A stretch of DNA of 64,000 nucleotides from Chloroflexota bacterium (lineage in GTDB: Bacteria > Chloroflexota > Anaerolineae > Anaerolineales > Villigracilaceae). Location of the stretch: assembly GCA_019873655.1 (NCBI GenBank), contig JAIOAU010000008.1, positions 37,852-101,851 on the forward strand, given 5' to 3'. The position numbers and the translations under genes were made by a program. The notes beneath the pieces were generated by a model that did not search any database, was not told where the DNA came from, and saw only the letters and a program-made list of their open reading frames with translations. Positions within the stretch are counted from its first letter, which is position 1. Each line of letters opens with the position of its first letter. Below, piece after piece: positions 43,301 through 52,609 of this stretch.

Positions 43301-46300
43301 ACGCCGCGCAGCGGCTTCATGGTGGACCTGTACGTGGACCGCACCCCCTCCGCCTGCAGCGTGGCCGGCGACTACTACACCGTGACCGGCGAACTGGCCG
43401 CCGGGGCCAGCCGCGTCATCACCTTCACCACCAACGCCCTCCCGGCCGGAACACACACCCTGCGCGCCTTCGTGGACACCGACTGCGTCGTCCGCGAGAG
43501 CAACGAGAGCAACAACCTGAGCGCGCCGCAGATGGTCTACATCGCGCCGATCCTCGGCGAAGGCGTCTATGACGATACCGCCCCCATCGCTTACCAGGGC
43601 GGCTGGGCGATTTACACCGCCAGCGGGCCTTACAACAACACCCTGCACTACTCGACCGTCCTCAACAGCAGCGCCGCCTTCGCCGTCAACGCTCCGCGCT
43701 TCCGCCTGCTCTACACCGGCTATCCCAACCGCGGCTTCATCGAAATCTACATCGACGGCGTCCTGTACGCCGCCATCAACCAGTACAGCGCCAGTCCGGC
43801 CTGGCAGCAAATGTGGGACAGCGGCTTCCTGCCCGGCCCCACCCCCCACCTGGTGCAAATCGTCCACAAGAGCGGCGCGGTCGTGGACGTGGACGCCGTG
43901 ATCGTCATCAACGACACCACCCCGCCCGCCGCCATCACCACCCTGGCCGCCGGCTCCGGCTCCGCCACCGGCAGCGTCAATCTCATCTGGCTCAGCCCGG
44001 GCGATGACGGCAATGTGGGCACCGCCGCCGCCTATCTCGTCCGCTACGCCGCCAGCCCGATCCTGACCGAAAGCGACTGGAACGCCGCCACGCCGGTCGC
44101 CTCCGGCATCCCCGCGCCGCTGCCCGCCAACAGCGCCCAAAACATGACCATCACCGGCCTGATTCCCGGCAGCACCTACTACTTCTCCATCCGCGCCGTG
44201 GACGATGTGGGCAATGTCGGCGGCCTGTCGGTTTCGCCCTCCGCCGTCGCCAAGCCGGCCTCGCCGCTCGAACCCGGCGCATACAACGACACCTCGCTGG
44301 ATATCTACTACCTCGGCGCCTGGCAGACCTACACCGGCAGCGGCCCGACCAACAACACCCTGCGCTATTCCACCGCCATCGGCGATGAAGCCATCTTCCA
44401 GATCAACGGCAACCGCTTCACCCTCACCTACACCGGCCACACCAACCGCGGCCTGGCCGAAATCTACGTGGACGGCGTCCTCTACGCCACCGTCAACCAG
44501 TACGCCTCCAGTCTCACCTGGCAGCGCACCTGGACCAGCGGCATCCTGACGGGAGCCACGCCCCACACCATCCGCATCGTCCACAAGACCGGCACGTACA
44601 TTGACGTGGACGCCGTCACGGTCATGAACGTCCCGCCGCCCGCGCCCCTCAACCCCGGAACCTACGAGGACACCAACACCAACATCGTCTACTCCGCCGG
44701 CTGGCTGCCCTACACCGGCAGCGGCCCGACCGCCAACACCCTCCAATACTCCACCACCGTCGGCAGCGAGGCCTCCTTCCAGATCAACGGCAACCGCTTC
44801 AGCCTCACCTACACCGCCAACAGCAACCGCGGGACGGCCGAAATCTACGTGGACGGCGCGCTCTACGCCACTCTCAACCAGTACAACGCCACCCTCGCCT
44901 GGCAGCGCACCTGGACCAGCGGCATCCTGACGGGAGCCACGCCTCACACCGTCCGCATCGTCCACAAGTCCGGCTCGGTCGTGGACCTGGACGCCGTGAC
45001 CGTCATGAACGTCCCGCCGCCCGCGCCCCTCAACCCGGGCGTGTACGAGGACACCAACACCAACATCATCTACACCGGCCCCTGGCAAGCCTACAGCGGC
45101 AGCGGCCCGACCAATAACACCCTCCAATACTCCACCACCATCGGCAGCGAAGCCGCCTTCCAGATCAACGGCAACCGCTTCAGCCTCACCTACACCGGCT
45201 TCACCAACCGCGGGACGGCCGAAATCTACGTGGACGGCGCCCTCTACGCCACCCTCAATCAGTACAACGCCACCCTCGCCTGGCAGCGCATCTGGACCAG
45301 CGGCATCCTGCCCGGCGCGACGCCCCACACCGTCCGCATCGTCCACAAGACCGGTTCGGTCGTCGACCTGGACGCCGTCACCGTCATGAACGTCCCGCCG
45401 CCTGCGCCCCTCAACCCAGGGACCTACGAGGACACCAACACCAACATCATCTACTCCGCTGGCTGGCTGCCCTACACCGGCAGCGGCCCGACCAACAACA
45501 CTCTCCAATACTCCACCACCATCGGCAGCGAGGCCACCTTCCAGATCAACGGCAACCGCTTCACCCTCACCTACACCGGCCTCACCAACCGCGGCGTCGC
45601 CGAAATCTACGTGGACGGCGTCCTCTACGCCACCCTCAACCAGTACAACAGCAGCCTGGCCTGGCAGCGCATCTGGACCAGCGGCATCCTGCCCGGCGCC
45701 ACGCCTCACACCATCCGCATCGTCCACAAGTCCGGCGCGGTCGTGGACCTGGACGCTGTCACGGTCATGAACGTCTCGCCGCCCGCGCCTCTCAACCCCG
45801 GGACCTACGAAAACACCAACGCCAACCTCCTCTACACCGGCCCCTGGGAAATCTACACCGGCAGCGGCCCGACCGCCAACAGCCTCCACTACTCCACCAC
45901 CGTCGGCAGCGACGTGATCTTCCAGATCAACGGCAACCGCTTCGGCCTCACCTACACCGGCTTCACCAACCGCGGCGTCGCCGAAATCTACGTGGACGGC
46001 GCGCTCTACGCCACCCTCAACCAGTACAACGCCACCCTCGCCTGGCAGCGCACCTGGACCAGCGGCGTCCTGCCCGGCGCGACGCCTCACACCGTCCAAA
46101 TCGTCCACAAATCCGGCGCGGTCGTGGACGTGGACGCCGTCACGGTCTCCAACGCGCCTGCGCTTCCCCTCGGCGTCTACAACAACACCCACGCTTCTAT
46201 CTTCTACCGCGGGGCATGGACGCTCTATTCCGCAACCGGCCCCACCGAGGGCAACCTGCATTACTCGACCGCCGCCGGCAACGACATCTCCTTCGGCATC

Positions 46301-47254
46301 GAGGGCCATCGCTTCGCCCTCATCTACACCGGCTTCACCAACCGCGGGACGGTCGAAATCTACGTGGACGGCGTCCTCTACGATACGCTCAACCAGTACG
46401 ACTCGGCCCTGGTCTGGCAAAAACAATGGGTCAGCGGCATCCTGCCCGGCCCCGCGCCGCACGTCATCCGCCTCGTCCACAAGACCGGCTCGGTCGTGGA
46501 CCTGGACGGGGTGATCGTCCTGCCGGGCGTCGATTCGACTGCCCCGGCCGCCATCACCGACCTGGCCGCCTACGTCGGCTCCTACGGCGGCAATGTGGAC
46601 CTGTTCTGGACCGCCCCCGGCGACGACGGCAGCACCGGCACGGCGACCCGCTACCTGGTCCGCTACGCCGCCGCGCCCATCCTCACCGAAGCCGATTGGA
46701 ACGCCGCCACGCCCGTCACCACCGGCGTCCCCGCGCCCTATCCGGCCGGCCTGCTCCAGTCCATGACCGTCTCCGGCCTGACGCCCGAGCGCGTCTACTA
46801 CTTCGCCGTCCGCGCCGAGGACGAGGAGTTCAACCGCGCCGGCCTCTCCAACTCCGCCTCGGCGGCCGCCAGCCTGCCCGTTCCTCTCCTCCCCGGCAAC
46901 TACGACCAAAACCACGCCAACATCGCCTACCGCGGCGCTTGGACCACCTACACCAACGCCGCCCTGTACGGCGGCAGCGCGGCGCGCTCGGCCGCGGTCG
47001 GCAACGACATCCTCTTCCTGGTGGATGGGTCGCAGTTCCGCCTCACCTACACCGTCCGGCCGGAGTACGGCGACCTGGAAGTGTACGTCGAAGGGACTCT
47101 GATCGTCGCCATCGGCCAAATGGGGTCTCTGGCCTATCAACGAACCTGGACCAGCCCCGACCTGAGCGCCTACGGAAGCCCCCCCTACACCGTGCGCCTG
47201 CGTCACCTCAGTGGAACCTACGTCGAACTCGACGCCGTCAGCGTGTACCCCTGA
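40307..47254 (+). CDS. Secreted LasA-like (M23) metallopeptidase with CARDB, Fn3-like and nine repeat modules
   Basis: This 2315-residue protein has a signal peptide (1-~35). The M23 beta-lytic-type domain (about 235-430) has HHVLGYSGSDASSIDFW with His251 and Asp264 as zinc ligands (13 apart, as in LasA), His316 (YYHL) and H362-V-H364. LasA-type enzymes cut glycine-rich cross-links or elastin. Then follow Fn3-like, CARDB, module 1 (from 42248), two Fn3-like domains, a second CARDB, module 2 (43553), Fn3, modules 3-8 (44267-46531), Fn3 and module 9 (about 46889 to the end). There is no membrane or sorting anchor. Confidence 0.85.
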   Translation: MNTNGRLLRILTGALTLALLLTVLGAVPARPAHAQTGGLSAAVLSDGQFVYGPNAYDFDLTAWLEANAPHLLPYAAALEGTAGYASVNPRLLLVLMELRAGLVSNPAADPANPFGWTQSGFDAQLEAAAEVLTSAYYLHLHHYSALDPADRSLPPIPLADGSELAVAPEVNAGTYAVLAFLAQTETAEALPAALEPFPAVWAALFPDDDPLDESNQVYIPGSLMAQAVPPPSLLQFPYPRGEAWYFGGVHHVLGYSGSDASSIDFWKVWLPWTPTPDTSQMWVVAAHSGWAQAQSSCRFIIYTNPDRTGWATRYYHLENIQSPYPPAWNSPLFLIAQNARIGNLARTQAQAICDGGAADFPHVHFSLIYNGSYVPFPYPRPEGEGFTAIAGAALSGWVVYPHYDASNNLVPYSNQTYLRRGTQTVYAYQSRILNDYSPLTPTPLSPANGAVIPRTSPVVLSWSAPPDAAEYFVELRRDGNLVADSGWITTTSYDFGLRPGGTYTWRVKARDATSYESPWSEAWMLTVSIPDLAVTGLSASPSLAAVGQPVTVSVTVTNLGTEAVASDFRVDLYLDNAPAACGDFGGYSAALSGLAAGASQTLTFNLPAFPATGDHTLRAYADSACVIEEAGEINNQAGPLALGVREILAPGYYDDTDPNIVYTGDWDTWTSEDLSGGSAHFSQAQGSAAEFIIAGSQFTLIYTKDNEYGEMDIYVDGAYLATINQDSDPNATYFQQTWTSPNLGPGPHLVRLVQKAPGLLEMVEVDAVHVPPAPVSNLQASYAYNPGRVLLTWTLSPDDNRIDGYRIFRNGVPVGEVLPGVNTFTDTDATCNTTDTYTVRAYITIDEDEFVYSSPVSVPFTTGVCPPAAFSKTAPADKATGVSLTPTLTWAASSGASGYEYCLGTSSGACNLVPWTSTGSNTQVTLASGLLEGGTTYYWQVRASNIAGTTLANGGTWWSFTTLAPDLVVTGITVTPALPLQGQQVTIEVAIRNQGTGPTPRSGFMVDLYVDRTPSACSVAGDYYTVTGELAAGASRVITFTTNALPAGTHTLRAFVDTDCVVRESNESNNLSAPQMVYIAPILGEGVYDDTAPIAYQGGWAIYTASGPYNNTLHYSTVLNSSAAFAVNAPRFRLLYTGYPNRGFIEIYIDGVLYAAINQYSASPAWQQMWDSGFLPGPTPHLVQIVHKSGAVVDVDAVIVINDTTPPAAITTLAAGSGSATGSVNLIWLSPGDDGNVGTAAAYLVRYAASPILTESDWNAATPVASGIPAPLPANSAQNMTITGLIPGSTYYFSIRAVDDVGNVGGLSVSPSAVAKPASPLEPGAYNDTSLDIYYLGAWQTYTGSGPTNNTLRYSTAIGDEAIFQINGNRFTLTYTGHTNRGLAEIYVDGVLYATVNQYASSLTWQRTWTSGILTGATPHTIRIVHKTGTYIDVDAVTVMNVPPPAPLNPGTYEDTNTNIVYSAGWLPYTGSGPTANTLQYSTTVGSEASFQINGNRFSLTYTANSNRGTAEIYVDGALYATLNQYNATLAWQRTWTSGILTGATPHTVRIVHKSGSVVDLDAVTVMNVPPPAPLNPGVYEDTNTNIIYTGPWQAYSGSGPTNNTLQYSTTIGSEAAFQINGNRFSLTYTGFTNRGTAEIYVDGALYATLNQYNATLAWQRIWTSGILPGATPHTVRIVHKTGSVVDLDAVTVMNVPPPAPLNPGTYEDTNTNIIYSAGWLPYTGSGPTNNTLQYSTTIGSEATFQINGNRFTLTYTGLTNRGVAEIYVDGVLYATLNQYNSSLAWQRIWTSGILPGATPHTIRIVHKSGAVVDLDAVTVMNVSPPAPLNPGTYENTNANLLYTGPWEIYTGSGPTANSLHYSTTVGSDVIFQINGNRFGLTYTGFTNRGVAEIYVDGALYATLNQYNATLAWQRTWTSGVLPGATPHTVQIVHKSGAVVDVDAVTVSNAPALPLGVYNNTHASIFYRGAWTLYSATGPTEGNLHYSTAAGNDISFGIEGHRFALIYTGFTNRGTVEIYVDGVLYDTLNQYDSALVWQKQWVSGILPGPAPHVIRLVHKTGSVVDLDGVIVLPGVDSTAPAAITDLAAYVGSYGGNVDLFWTAPGDDGSTGTATRYLVRYAAAPILTEADWNAATPVTTGVPAPYPAGLLQSMTVSGLTPERVYYFAVRAEDEEFNRAGLSNSASAAASLPVPLLPGNYDQNHANIAYRGAWTTYTNAALYGGSAARSAAVGNDILFLVDGSQFRLTYTVRPEYGDLEVYVEGTLIVAIGQMGSLAYQRTWTSPDLSAYGSPPYTVRLRHLSGTYVELDAVSVYP
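44267..46531 (+). repeat. Six consecutive shared modules in the M23 protease
   Basis: Units begin at 44267, 44648, 45029, 45410, 45791 and 46163: exactly 381 bp, except the fifth, which has a shorter linker (372 bp). The middle four are nearly identical to those of the neighbouring proteases. More diverged copies of the same module lie outside at 42248, 43553 and 46889. Confidence 0.9.
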
Positions 47255-47457
47255 CCATGACAAGGCAGCGCCGACTTAACGAAAATGTCGATTGGTCATC
47301 CGAAAAATGCAATGTTACAGAGGCAAAGGTTACTTTAAAATCGAGAAAGAAAGACGCTTCCATTACCGTTACTCACCCGTCAGACACTCCGGGGAAGGAG
47401 ACAGGCGCGCTTGGGCGCGTCTGCTCTCCTCCCTCATTACTATGAGGAGGTAGAACC
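47255..47457. other. Intergenic leader before the V8-like protease gene
   Basis: No gene is seen. An imperfect GGCGCGC/GCGCGTC stem-loop lies at about 47403-47423 and a strong GAGGAGGT ribosome site just before the ATG. The stretch around 47280-47370 is AT-richer than its surroundings and may hold the promoter. Confidence 0.35.
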
Positions 47458-50400
47458 ATGAAATCAAACGCTTCGCTTCTGCGCGTTCTGACGCCCATCC
47501 TGACCCTGGCTCTTGCCCTTTCGGCCCTGCAAGGCGCTCAGGTCGTCCGCGCCGAGGAAGAACTTCCACCCGACGCGTCCGTCTCCTCCCCTCTGCGCGA
47601 ACCCTCGGTAGACCCGGCGACCATCGTCGCCCAACTCCAGGCCTCAGAAGTGGGAGTCCAGTCCATCATCGGCAGCGACTCGCGAATCCGGGTCAGCAAT
47701 ACCACCGACGAACCCTGGCGTCACATCGTTCAATTGGTGATGGGCTTCGATGTGCCGGGCGGCACAGTCTATATCATCTGCTCGGGCTTCTTCATCGACC
47801 CCACCACCGTCATCACCGCCGGTCACTGCGTCTACGATCGGGATAACGGCTACGGCTGGGCGGATGAAGCGATCGTCACCGCCGCCCAAGACGGGGCGAC
47901 CATCCCTTATCCGGATGTCAACCCGGCGCTGGGCAACCTGGTCTATAGCACGGCCGGCTGGGTCTACAGCGGCAACCCGACCACCGACTACGGCGCCGTC
48001 AAGATGGCTGACGGCGGCGACCTGGGCAACACCGTCGGCTGGTTCGACTACGCCTACTTCAGCGATTCCTACCTGTCCACGTATCTTGTCCAACCCGCCA
48101 CCGTGGCCGGCTACCCCGGCGATAAAATCCTGGGCATCCCGGACGGCTGCCCGGACGAGGACAGCAACGGCATACCGGATTACGTCTGCGGCACGATGTG
48201 GTACGACAGCGCCCCGCTGATCGAAATCGCCCCGTTCATCCTGAGTTACGAAATCGACACCTATGGCGGCCAGAGCGGCTCGCCGCTCTGGGTTATGGAT
48301 GGCTCCGACCTTTACGTCATCGGCGTCCATGCCTACGGCGTCGGCGCGCCGTGCCACAACAGCACCGCCCATCCGGAGACCAACTGCGCCGTGCGCATCA
48401 CTCCCGAGGTGGCCCAGAACTTCGCCGACTGGTCCAATTCCGCGCCGATCACCAACTGCAAGCCTCTGACCCTCACCCACACCGGCGCCGGCGCGAACCC
48501 GGTGGCTTCCTTCCCGCGTTCGGCCGGTTGCGGCTCGAACGAATACATCCCCGGCGCGGCTATCCCCCTCACCGCCGCGCCCGCCCCTGGCTACCAGGTG
48601 GGAAGTTGGAGCGGCACGCAAAACGACAGTTCCACATCCCTCAACAACCTGGTCGTCATGCCCGATGGTCCTCACACCGCCGCGGTCAACTACACACCGA
48701 CCGGAATTCTGATGACCCCAGGCGTGTATGACGACACCAGTCCCAAGATCACCTATACTGGCTCCTGGACGCCCTACGTTGCAACCGGCCCCTACAACGG
48801 CACACTCCGGTATTCTTCGGTCATCGGCCAACAGGCCACCTTCGTGATCGAAGGCAACCGCTTCAGCCTCACCTACACCGCCAACAGCAACCGCGGCGTT
48901 GCCGAAATCTACGTGGACGGCGTCCTCTACGCCACCGTCAACCAGTACAACGCCACCCTCGCCTGGCAGCGCACCTGGACCAGCGGCCTCCTGACCGATG
49001 TCGGTCCCCACACCGTCCGCATCGTCCACAAGTCCGGAAGCATCGTGGACATTGACGCCGTCACCGTCACCTACGTGCCGCCGCCCGCGCCTCTCAACCC
49101 CGGCGCGTACGAGGACACCGACACCAACATCATCTATAGCGCCGGCTGGCTGCCCTACACCGGCAGCGGCCCGACCAACAACACCCTCCAATACTCCACC
49201 GTCCTCGGCAGCGAAGCCGTCTTCCAGATCAACGGCAACCGCTTCCGCCTCACCTACACCGCCAACAGCAGCCGCGGCACGGCCGAGATCTACGTGGACG
49301 GCGCGCTCTACGCCACCGTCAACCAGTACAACGCCACCCTCGTCTGGCAGCGCACCTGGACCAGCGGCGTCCTGCCCGGCCCCACGCCTCACACCATCCG
49401 CATCGTCCACAAGACCGGCAGCATGATCGACCTGGACGCTATTACGGTGATGGACGTGCCGCCGCCCGCGCCCCTCAACCCCGGCACCTACGAGGACACC
49501 GACACCAACCTCACTTACTCCGCCGGCTGGCTGCCCTACACCGGCAACGGCCCGACCGCCAATACCCTCCAATACTCTAACGTCATCGGCAGCGAAGCCA
49601 CTTTCCAAATCAACGGCAACCGCTTCACCCTCACCTATACCGCCAACAGCAACCGCGGCGTCGCCGAAATCTACGTGGACGGCGCGCTCTACGCCACCCT
49701 CAACCAGTACAACGCCACCCTCGCCTGGCAGCGCACCTGGACCAGCGGCATTCTCTCCGGCGCGACGCCCCATACAATCCGGATCGTCCACAAATCCGGC
49801 ACAATCGTGGACCTGGACGCCGTGACCGTCATGAACGTCCCACCGCCTTCGCCCCTCAACCCGGGGACGTACGAGGACACCAACACCAACATCGTCTACA
49901 CCTCCGGCTGGCTGCCCTACACCGGCAGCGGCCCGACCGCCAATACCCTCTATTACTCCACCGTCATCGGCGGCGAAGCCACCTTCCAGATCAACGGCAA
50001 CCGCTTCACCCTCACCTACACCGCCAACAGCAGCCGCGGCGTCGCCGAAATCTACGTGGACGGCGCGCTCTACGCTACCGTCAACCAGTACAGTGCCACC
50101 CTCGCCTGGCAGCGCACCTGGACCAGCGGCATCCTGACGGGAGCCACGCCCCACACCATCCGCATCGTCCACAAGACCGGCACGTACATTGACCTGGATG
50201 CCATTACGGTCATAAACGTCCTGCCGCCTTCGCCCCTCAACCCCGGCACCTACGAGGACACCGACACCAACATCACCTACTCCGCCGGCTGGTTGCCCTA
50301 CACCGGCAGCGGCCCGACCAACAACACCCTCCAATACTCCACCACAATCGGCAGCGAAGCCTCCTTCCAGATCAACGGCAACCGCTTCACCCTTACCTAC

Positions 50401-51366
50401 ACCGCCAACACCAACCGCGGCGTCGCCGAAATCTACGTGGACGGTGCGCTCTACGCCACCGTCAACCAGTACAACAGCAGCCTCGTCTGGCAGCGCACCT
50501 GGACCAGCGGCATCCTGACCGGAGCCACGCCCCACACCGTCCAAATCGTCCACAAGTCCGGCACGGTCGTGGACCTGGACGCCATCACCGTCATGAACGT
50601 CCCGCCGCCCGCGCCCCTCGACCCCGGGACCTACGAGAACACCAACACCAACATCATCTACAATGGCCCCTGGGACATCTACACTGGCAGCGGCCCGACC
50701 GCCAACACCCTCCACTATTCTACCGTCGTCGGCAGCGAAGCCACCTTCCAGATCAACGGCAACCGCTTCAGCCTCACCTACACCGCCAATACCAACCGCG
50801 GCGTTGCGGAAATCTACGTGGACGGCTCTCTCTACGCCACCATCAACCAGTACAACAGCACTCTTGCCTGGCAGCGCATCTGGACCAGCGGCCTCCTGCC
50901 CGGCGCGACGCCCCACACCATCCGCGTCGTCCACAAGACCGGCACGGTCGTGGACCTGGACGCCATTACCGTCATGAGCGTCCCGCCGCCCACGCCCCTC
51001 AACCCCGGCACGTACGAGGACAACAACACCAACATCCTGTATACCGCCGGCTGGTTGCCCTACACCGGCAGCGGCCCGACCAACAATACCCTCCAATACT
51101 CCACCGTCGTCGGCAGCGACGCCACCTTCCAGATCAACAGCAACCGCTTCACCCTCACCTACACCGGCTTCACCAACCGCGGCGTCGCCGAAATCTACGT
51201 GGACGGCGTCCTCTACGCCAGCCTCAACCAGTACAACGCCACCCTCGCCTGGCAGCGCACCTGGACCAGCGGCATCCTGCCCGGCGCGACGCCCCACACC
51301 ATCCGCATCGTCCACAAATCCGGCACGTACATCGACATCGACGCCATCACCGTCCACACGCCGTAA
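47458..51366 (+). CDS. Secreted V8/glutamyl-endopeptidase-like (S1) protease with seven repeat modules
   Basis: This 1302-residue protein has a signal peptide (MKSNASLLRVLTPILTLALA, cut about residue 31). A propeptide-like stretch follows, then a chymotrypsin-fold domain (about 75-325) with His123 (TAGHCVYD), Asp177 (TTDYGAVKM) and Ser273 (GGQSGSPLW), the pattern of V8-type S1B enzymes. Next is a short InlB-type beta domain (GYQVGSWSGTQNDSSTSL), then seven copies of the shared module running to the C-terminus. The last residues (TYIDIDAITVHTP) match the end of the C1A protease, so the repeats probably mark the natural end. It has its own ribosome site and terminator. Confidence 0.88.
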   Translation: MKSNASLLRVLTPILTLALALSALQGAQVVRAEEELPPDASVSSPLREPSVDPATIVAQLQASEVGVQSIIGSDSRIRVSNTTDEPWRHIVQLVMGFDVPGGTVYIICSGFFIDPTTVITAGHCVYDRDNGYGWADEAIVTAAQDGATIPYPDVNPALGNLVYSTAGWVYSGNPTTDYGAVKMADGGDLGNTVGWFDYAYFSDSYLSTYLVQPATVAGYPGDKILGIPDGCPDEDSNGIPDYVCGTMWYDSAPLIEIAPFILSYEIDTYGGQSGSPLWVMDGSDLYVIGVHAYGVGAPCHNSTAHPETNCAVRITPEVAQNFADWSNSAPITNCKPLTLTHTGAGANPVASFPRSAGCGSNEYIPGAAIPLTAAPAPGYQVGSWSGTQNDSSTSLNNLVVMPDGPHTAAVNYTPTGILMTPGVYDDTSPKITYTGSWTPYVATGPYNGTLRYSSVIGQQATFVIEGNRFSLTYTANSNRGVAEIYVDGVLYATVNQYNATLAWQRTWTSGLLTDVGPHTVRIVHKSGSIVDIDAVTVTYVPPPAPLNPGAYEDTDTNIIYSAGWLPYTGSGPTNNTLQYSTVLGSEAVFQINGNRFRLTYTANSSRGTAEIYVDGALYATVNQYNATLVWQRTWTSGVLPGPTPHTIRIVHKTGSMIDLDAITVMDVPPPAPLNPGTYEDTDTNLTYSAGWLPYTGNGPTANTLQYSNVIGSEATFQINGNRFTLTYTANSNRGVAEIYVDGALYATLNQYNATLAWQRTWTSGILSGATPHTIRIVHKSGTIVDLDAVTVMNVPPPSPLNPGTYEDTNTNIVYTSGWLPYTGSGPTANTLYYSTVIGGEATFQINGNRFTLTYTANSSRGVAEIYVDGALYATVNQYSATLAWQRTWTSGILTGATPHTIRIVHKTGTYIDLDAITVINVLPPSPLNPGTYEDTDTNITYSAGWLPYTGSGPTNNTLQYSTTIGSEASFQINGNRFTLTYTANTNRGVAEIYVDGALYATVNQYNSSLVWQRTWTSGILTGATPHTVQIVHKSGTVVDLDAITVMNVPPPAPLDPGTYENTNTNIIYNGPWDIYTGSGPTANTLHYSTVVGSEATFQINGNRFSLTYTANTNRGVAEIYVDGSLYATINQYNSTLAWQRIWTSGLLPGATPHTIRVVHKTGTVVDLDAITVMSVPPPTPLNPGTYEDNNTNILYTAGWLPYTGSGPTNNTLQYSTVVGSDATFQINSNRFTLTYTGFTNRGVAEIYVDGVLYASLNQYNATLAWQRTWTSGILPGATPHTIRIVHKSGTYIDIDAITVHTP
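48709..51363 (+). repeat. Seven in-frame repeats encoding the shared module (S1 protease)
   Basis: The first, diverged unit starts at 48709. The others start at 49093, 49474, 49855, 50236, 50617 and 50998, each 381 bp. Units here often have TYTANSNRG where those of the other proteases have TYTGHTNRG, so each array also has its own flavour. Confidence 0.9.
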
Positions 51367-51390
51367 GCGGCTGCCGGTCAAACAGAACGA

Positions 51391-51432
51391 ACATCCCCCT
51401 CCGGGTCAAGAACCGAAGGGGGATGTTTTTAT
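51391..51432 (+). terminator. Terminator of the V8-like protease gene
   Basis: Stem ACATCCCCCTCCGG (51391-51404) pairs with CCGAAGGGGGATGT (51413-51426, one mismatch), followed by TTTTTAT. Confidence 0.85.
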
Positions 51433-51554
51433 CGACCGGCTGGATCGTCTCCAAAAATATCAGACCCCTTGCATGCAGCCCGACGGGCGCAGAAGGAAAA
51501 ACGCTTCGCCCAGGCCCCGGCCAGGCCGCACTTTAGAGTACAATCTGGGGCGGG

Positions 51555-52580
51555 ATGATCTCCACCGAAGTTCTGTCCCCCACCCCGGAAAATATCCGCC
51601 GCGCCGCCGAGACGCTGCGAAGCGGCGGCCTGGTGGCCTTTCCGACCGAGACGGTCTACGGCCTGGGCGCCAACGCCCTCGATGAGACCGCCGTCGGGCG
51701 CATTTTCGCCGCCAAAGGACGCCCCGCCGCCGACCCGCTGATCGTCCACTTGAGCCGCGCCGATGGACTCGCCGAAGTGACGCGCGCTGTCCCGCCGCTG
51801 GCCCTCCGTCTGGCCGAGGCCTTCTGGCCCGGCCCGCTGACCCTCATCCTGCCCAAGAGCCCGGCCATCCCGGCCCTCGTGACCTCCGGCCTGGAGACCG
51901 TCGCCGTGCGCGTCCCCAATCACCCCCTGGCGCTGGCGCTGCTGGAGGCCGCCGGTCTGCCCGTCGCCGCGCCGTCGGCCAACCGCTTCGGCCGCACCAG
52001 CCCGACCACGGCCCAGCACGTCTGGCAGGATTTGCACGGGCGCATCGACCTGATTCTCGACGGCGGCCCGGCCCCGATCGGGGTCGAATCGACCGTCCTG
52101 GACGTGACCGCTTCGCCGCCGCGCATCCTCCGCCCCGGCGGCCTGACGCGCGAAATGCTGGAGGCCGTCATCGGGCCGGTCGAAGTCGTCCGCCAGAAAA
52201 GGACGCCGGAAGCCGGCCTGCCCTCCCCTGGCCTGCTGGAAAAACACTACGCTCCCCAGGCGGAGATGATTCTCTTCACCGGCCCGGGCGCTCGCCAGGC
52301 GCTGACGGCTTTCCTGCACGAACAGAGAGCCGCCGGACGAAGAGTCGGCGTCCTGGCGACCGACGCCGAGGCCGCCGCGGCCGAACAGGCCGGAGCGGTA
52401 GTCTTTCGCCTGGGCGAGGCGCTGCCCAGCATCGCCCGTCGAATCTACGCCGGCATGCGCTGGCTCGACAGCCAGGGCGTCGAACTGATTCTCTGCCGCG
52501 ACTTCGGCGAAGACGGCCTCGGCCTGGCCGTCCACGACCGCCTGACCCGCGCCGCCACGCGCATCCTCCACGCCCCATAA
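51555..52580 (+). CDS. tsaC: Threonylcarbamoyl-AMP synthase (Sua5/YrdC)
   Basis: This 341-residue enzyme makes threonylcarbamoyl-AMP for the t6A37 modification of ANN-decoding tRNAs. The YrdC domain (1-~205) has PTETVYGLGANA, KGRPAADPLIVH and APSANRFGRTSPTTAQHV; an extra C-terminal Sua5 domain (about 220-341) makes it the long Sua5 form. TACAAT at 51539-51544 is a possible -10. It stands between the protease cluster and the PadR gene. Confidence 0.9.
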   Translation: MISTEVLSPTPENIRRAAETLRSGGLVAFPTETVYGLGANALDETAVGRIFAAKGRPAADPLIVHLSRADGLAEVTRAVPPLALRLAEAFWPGPLTLILPKSPAIPALVTSGLETVAVRVPNHPLALALLEAAGLPVAAPSANRFGRTSPTTAQHVWQDLHGRIDLILDGGPAPIGVESTVLDVTASPPRILRPGGLTREMLEAVIGPVEVVRQKRTPEAGLPSPGLLEKHYAPQAEMILFTGPGARQALTAFLHEQRAAGRRVGVLATDAEAAAAEQAGAVVFRLGEALPSIARRIYAGMRWLDSQGVELILCRDFGEDGLGLAVHDRLTRAATRILHAP

Positions 52581-52609
52581 TCGTCCTTTTGCCTTGCCCT
52601 TCCTGGCGA

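Noticed and set aside
35287..51381. Very long open frames on the minus strand opposite the three repeat proteases (up to more than 1600 codons)
   Set aside because: They mirror the 381-bp repeats of the sense genes, use Gly/Val/Asp-rich nonsense composition and have no start signals or domains. They are a by-product of GC-rich, repetitive coding sequence.
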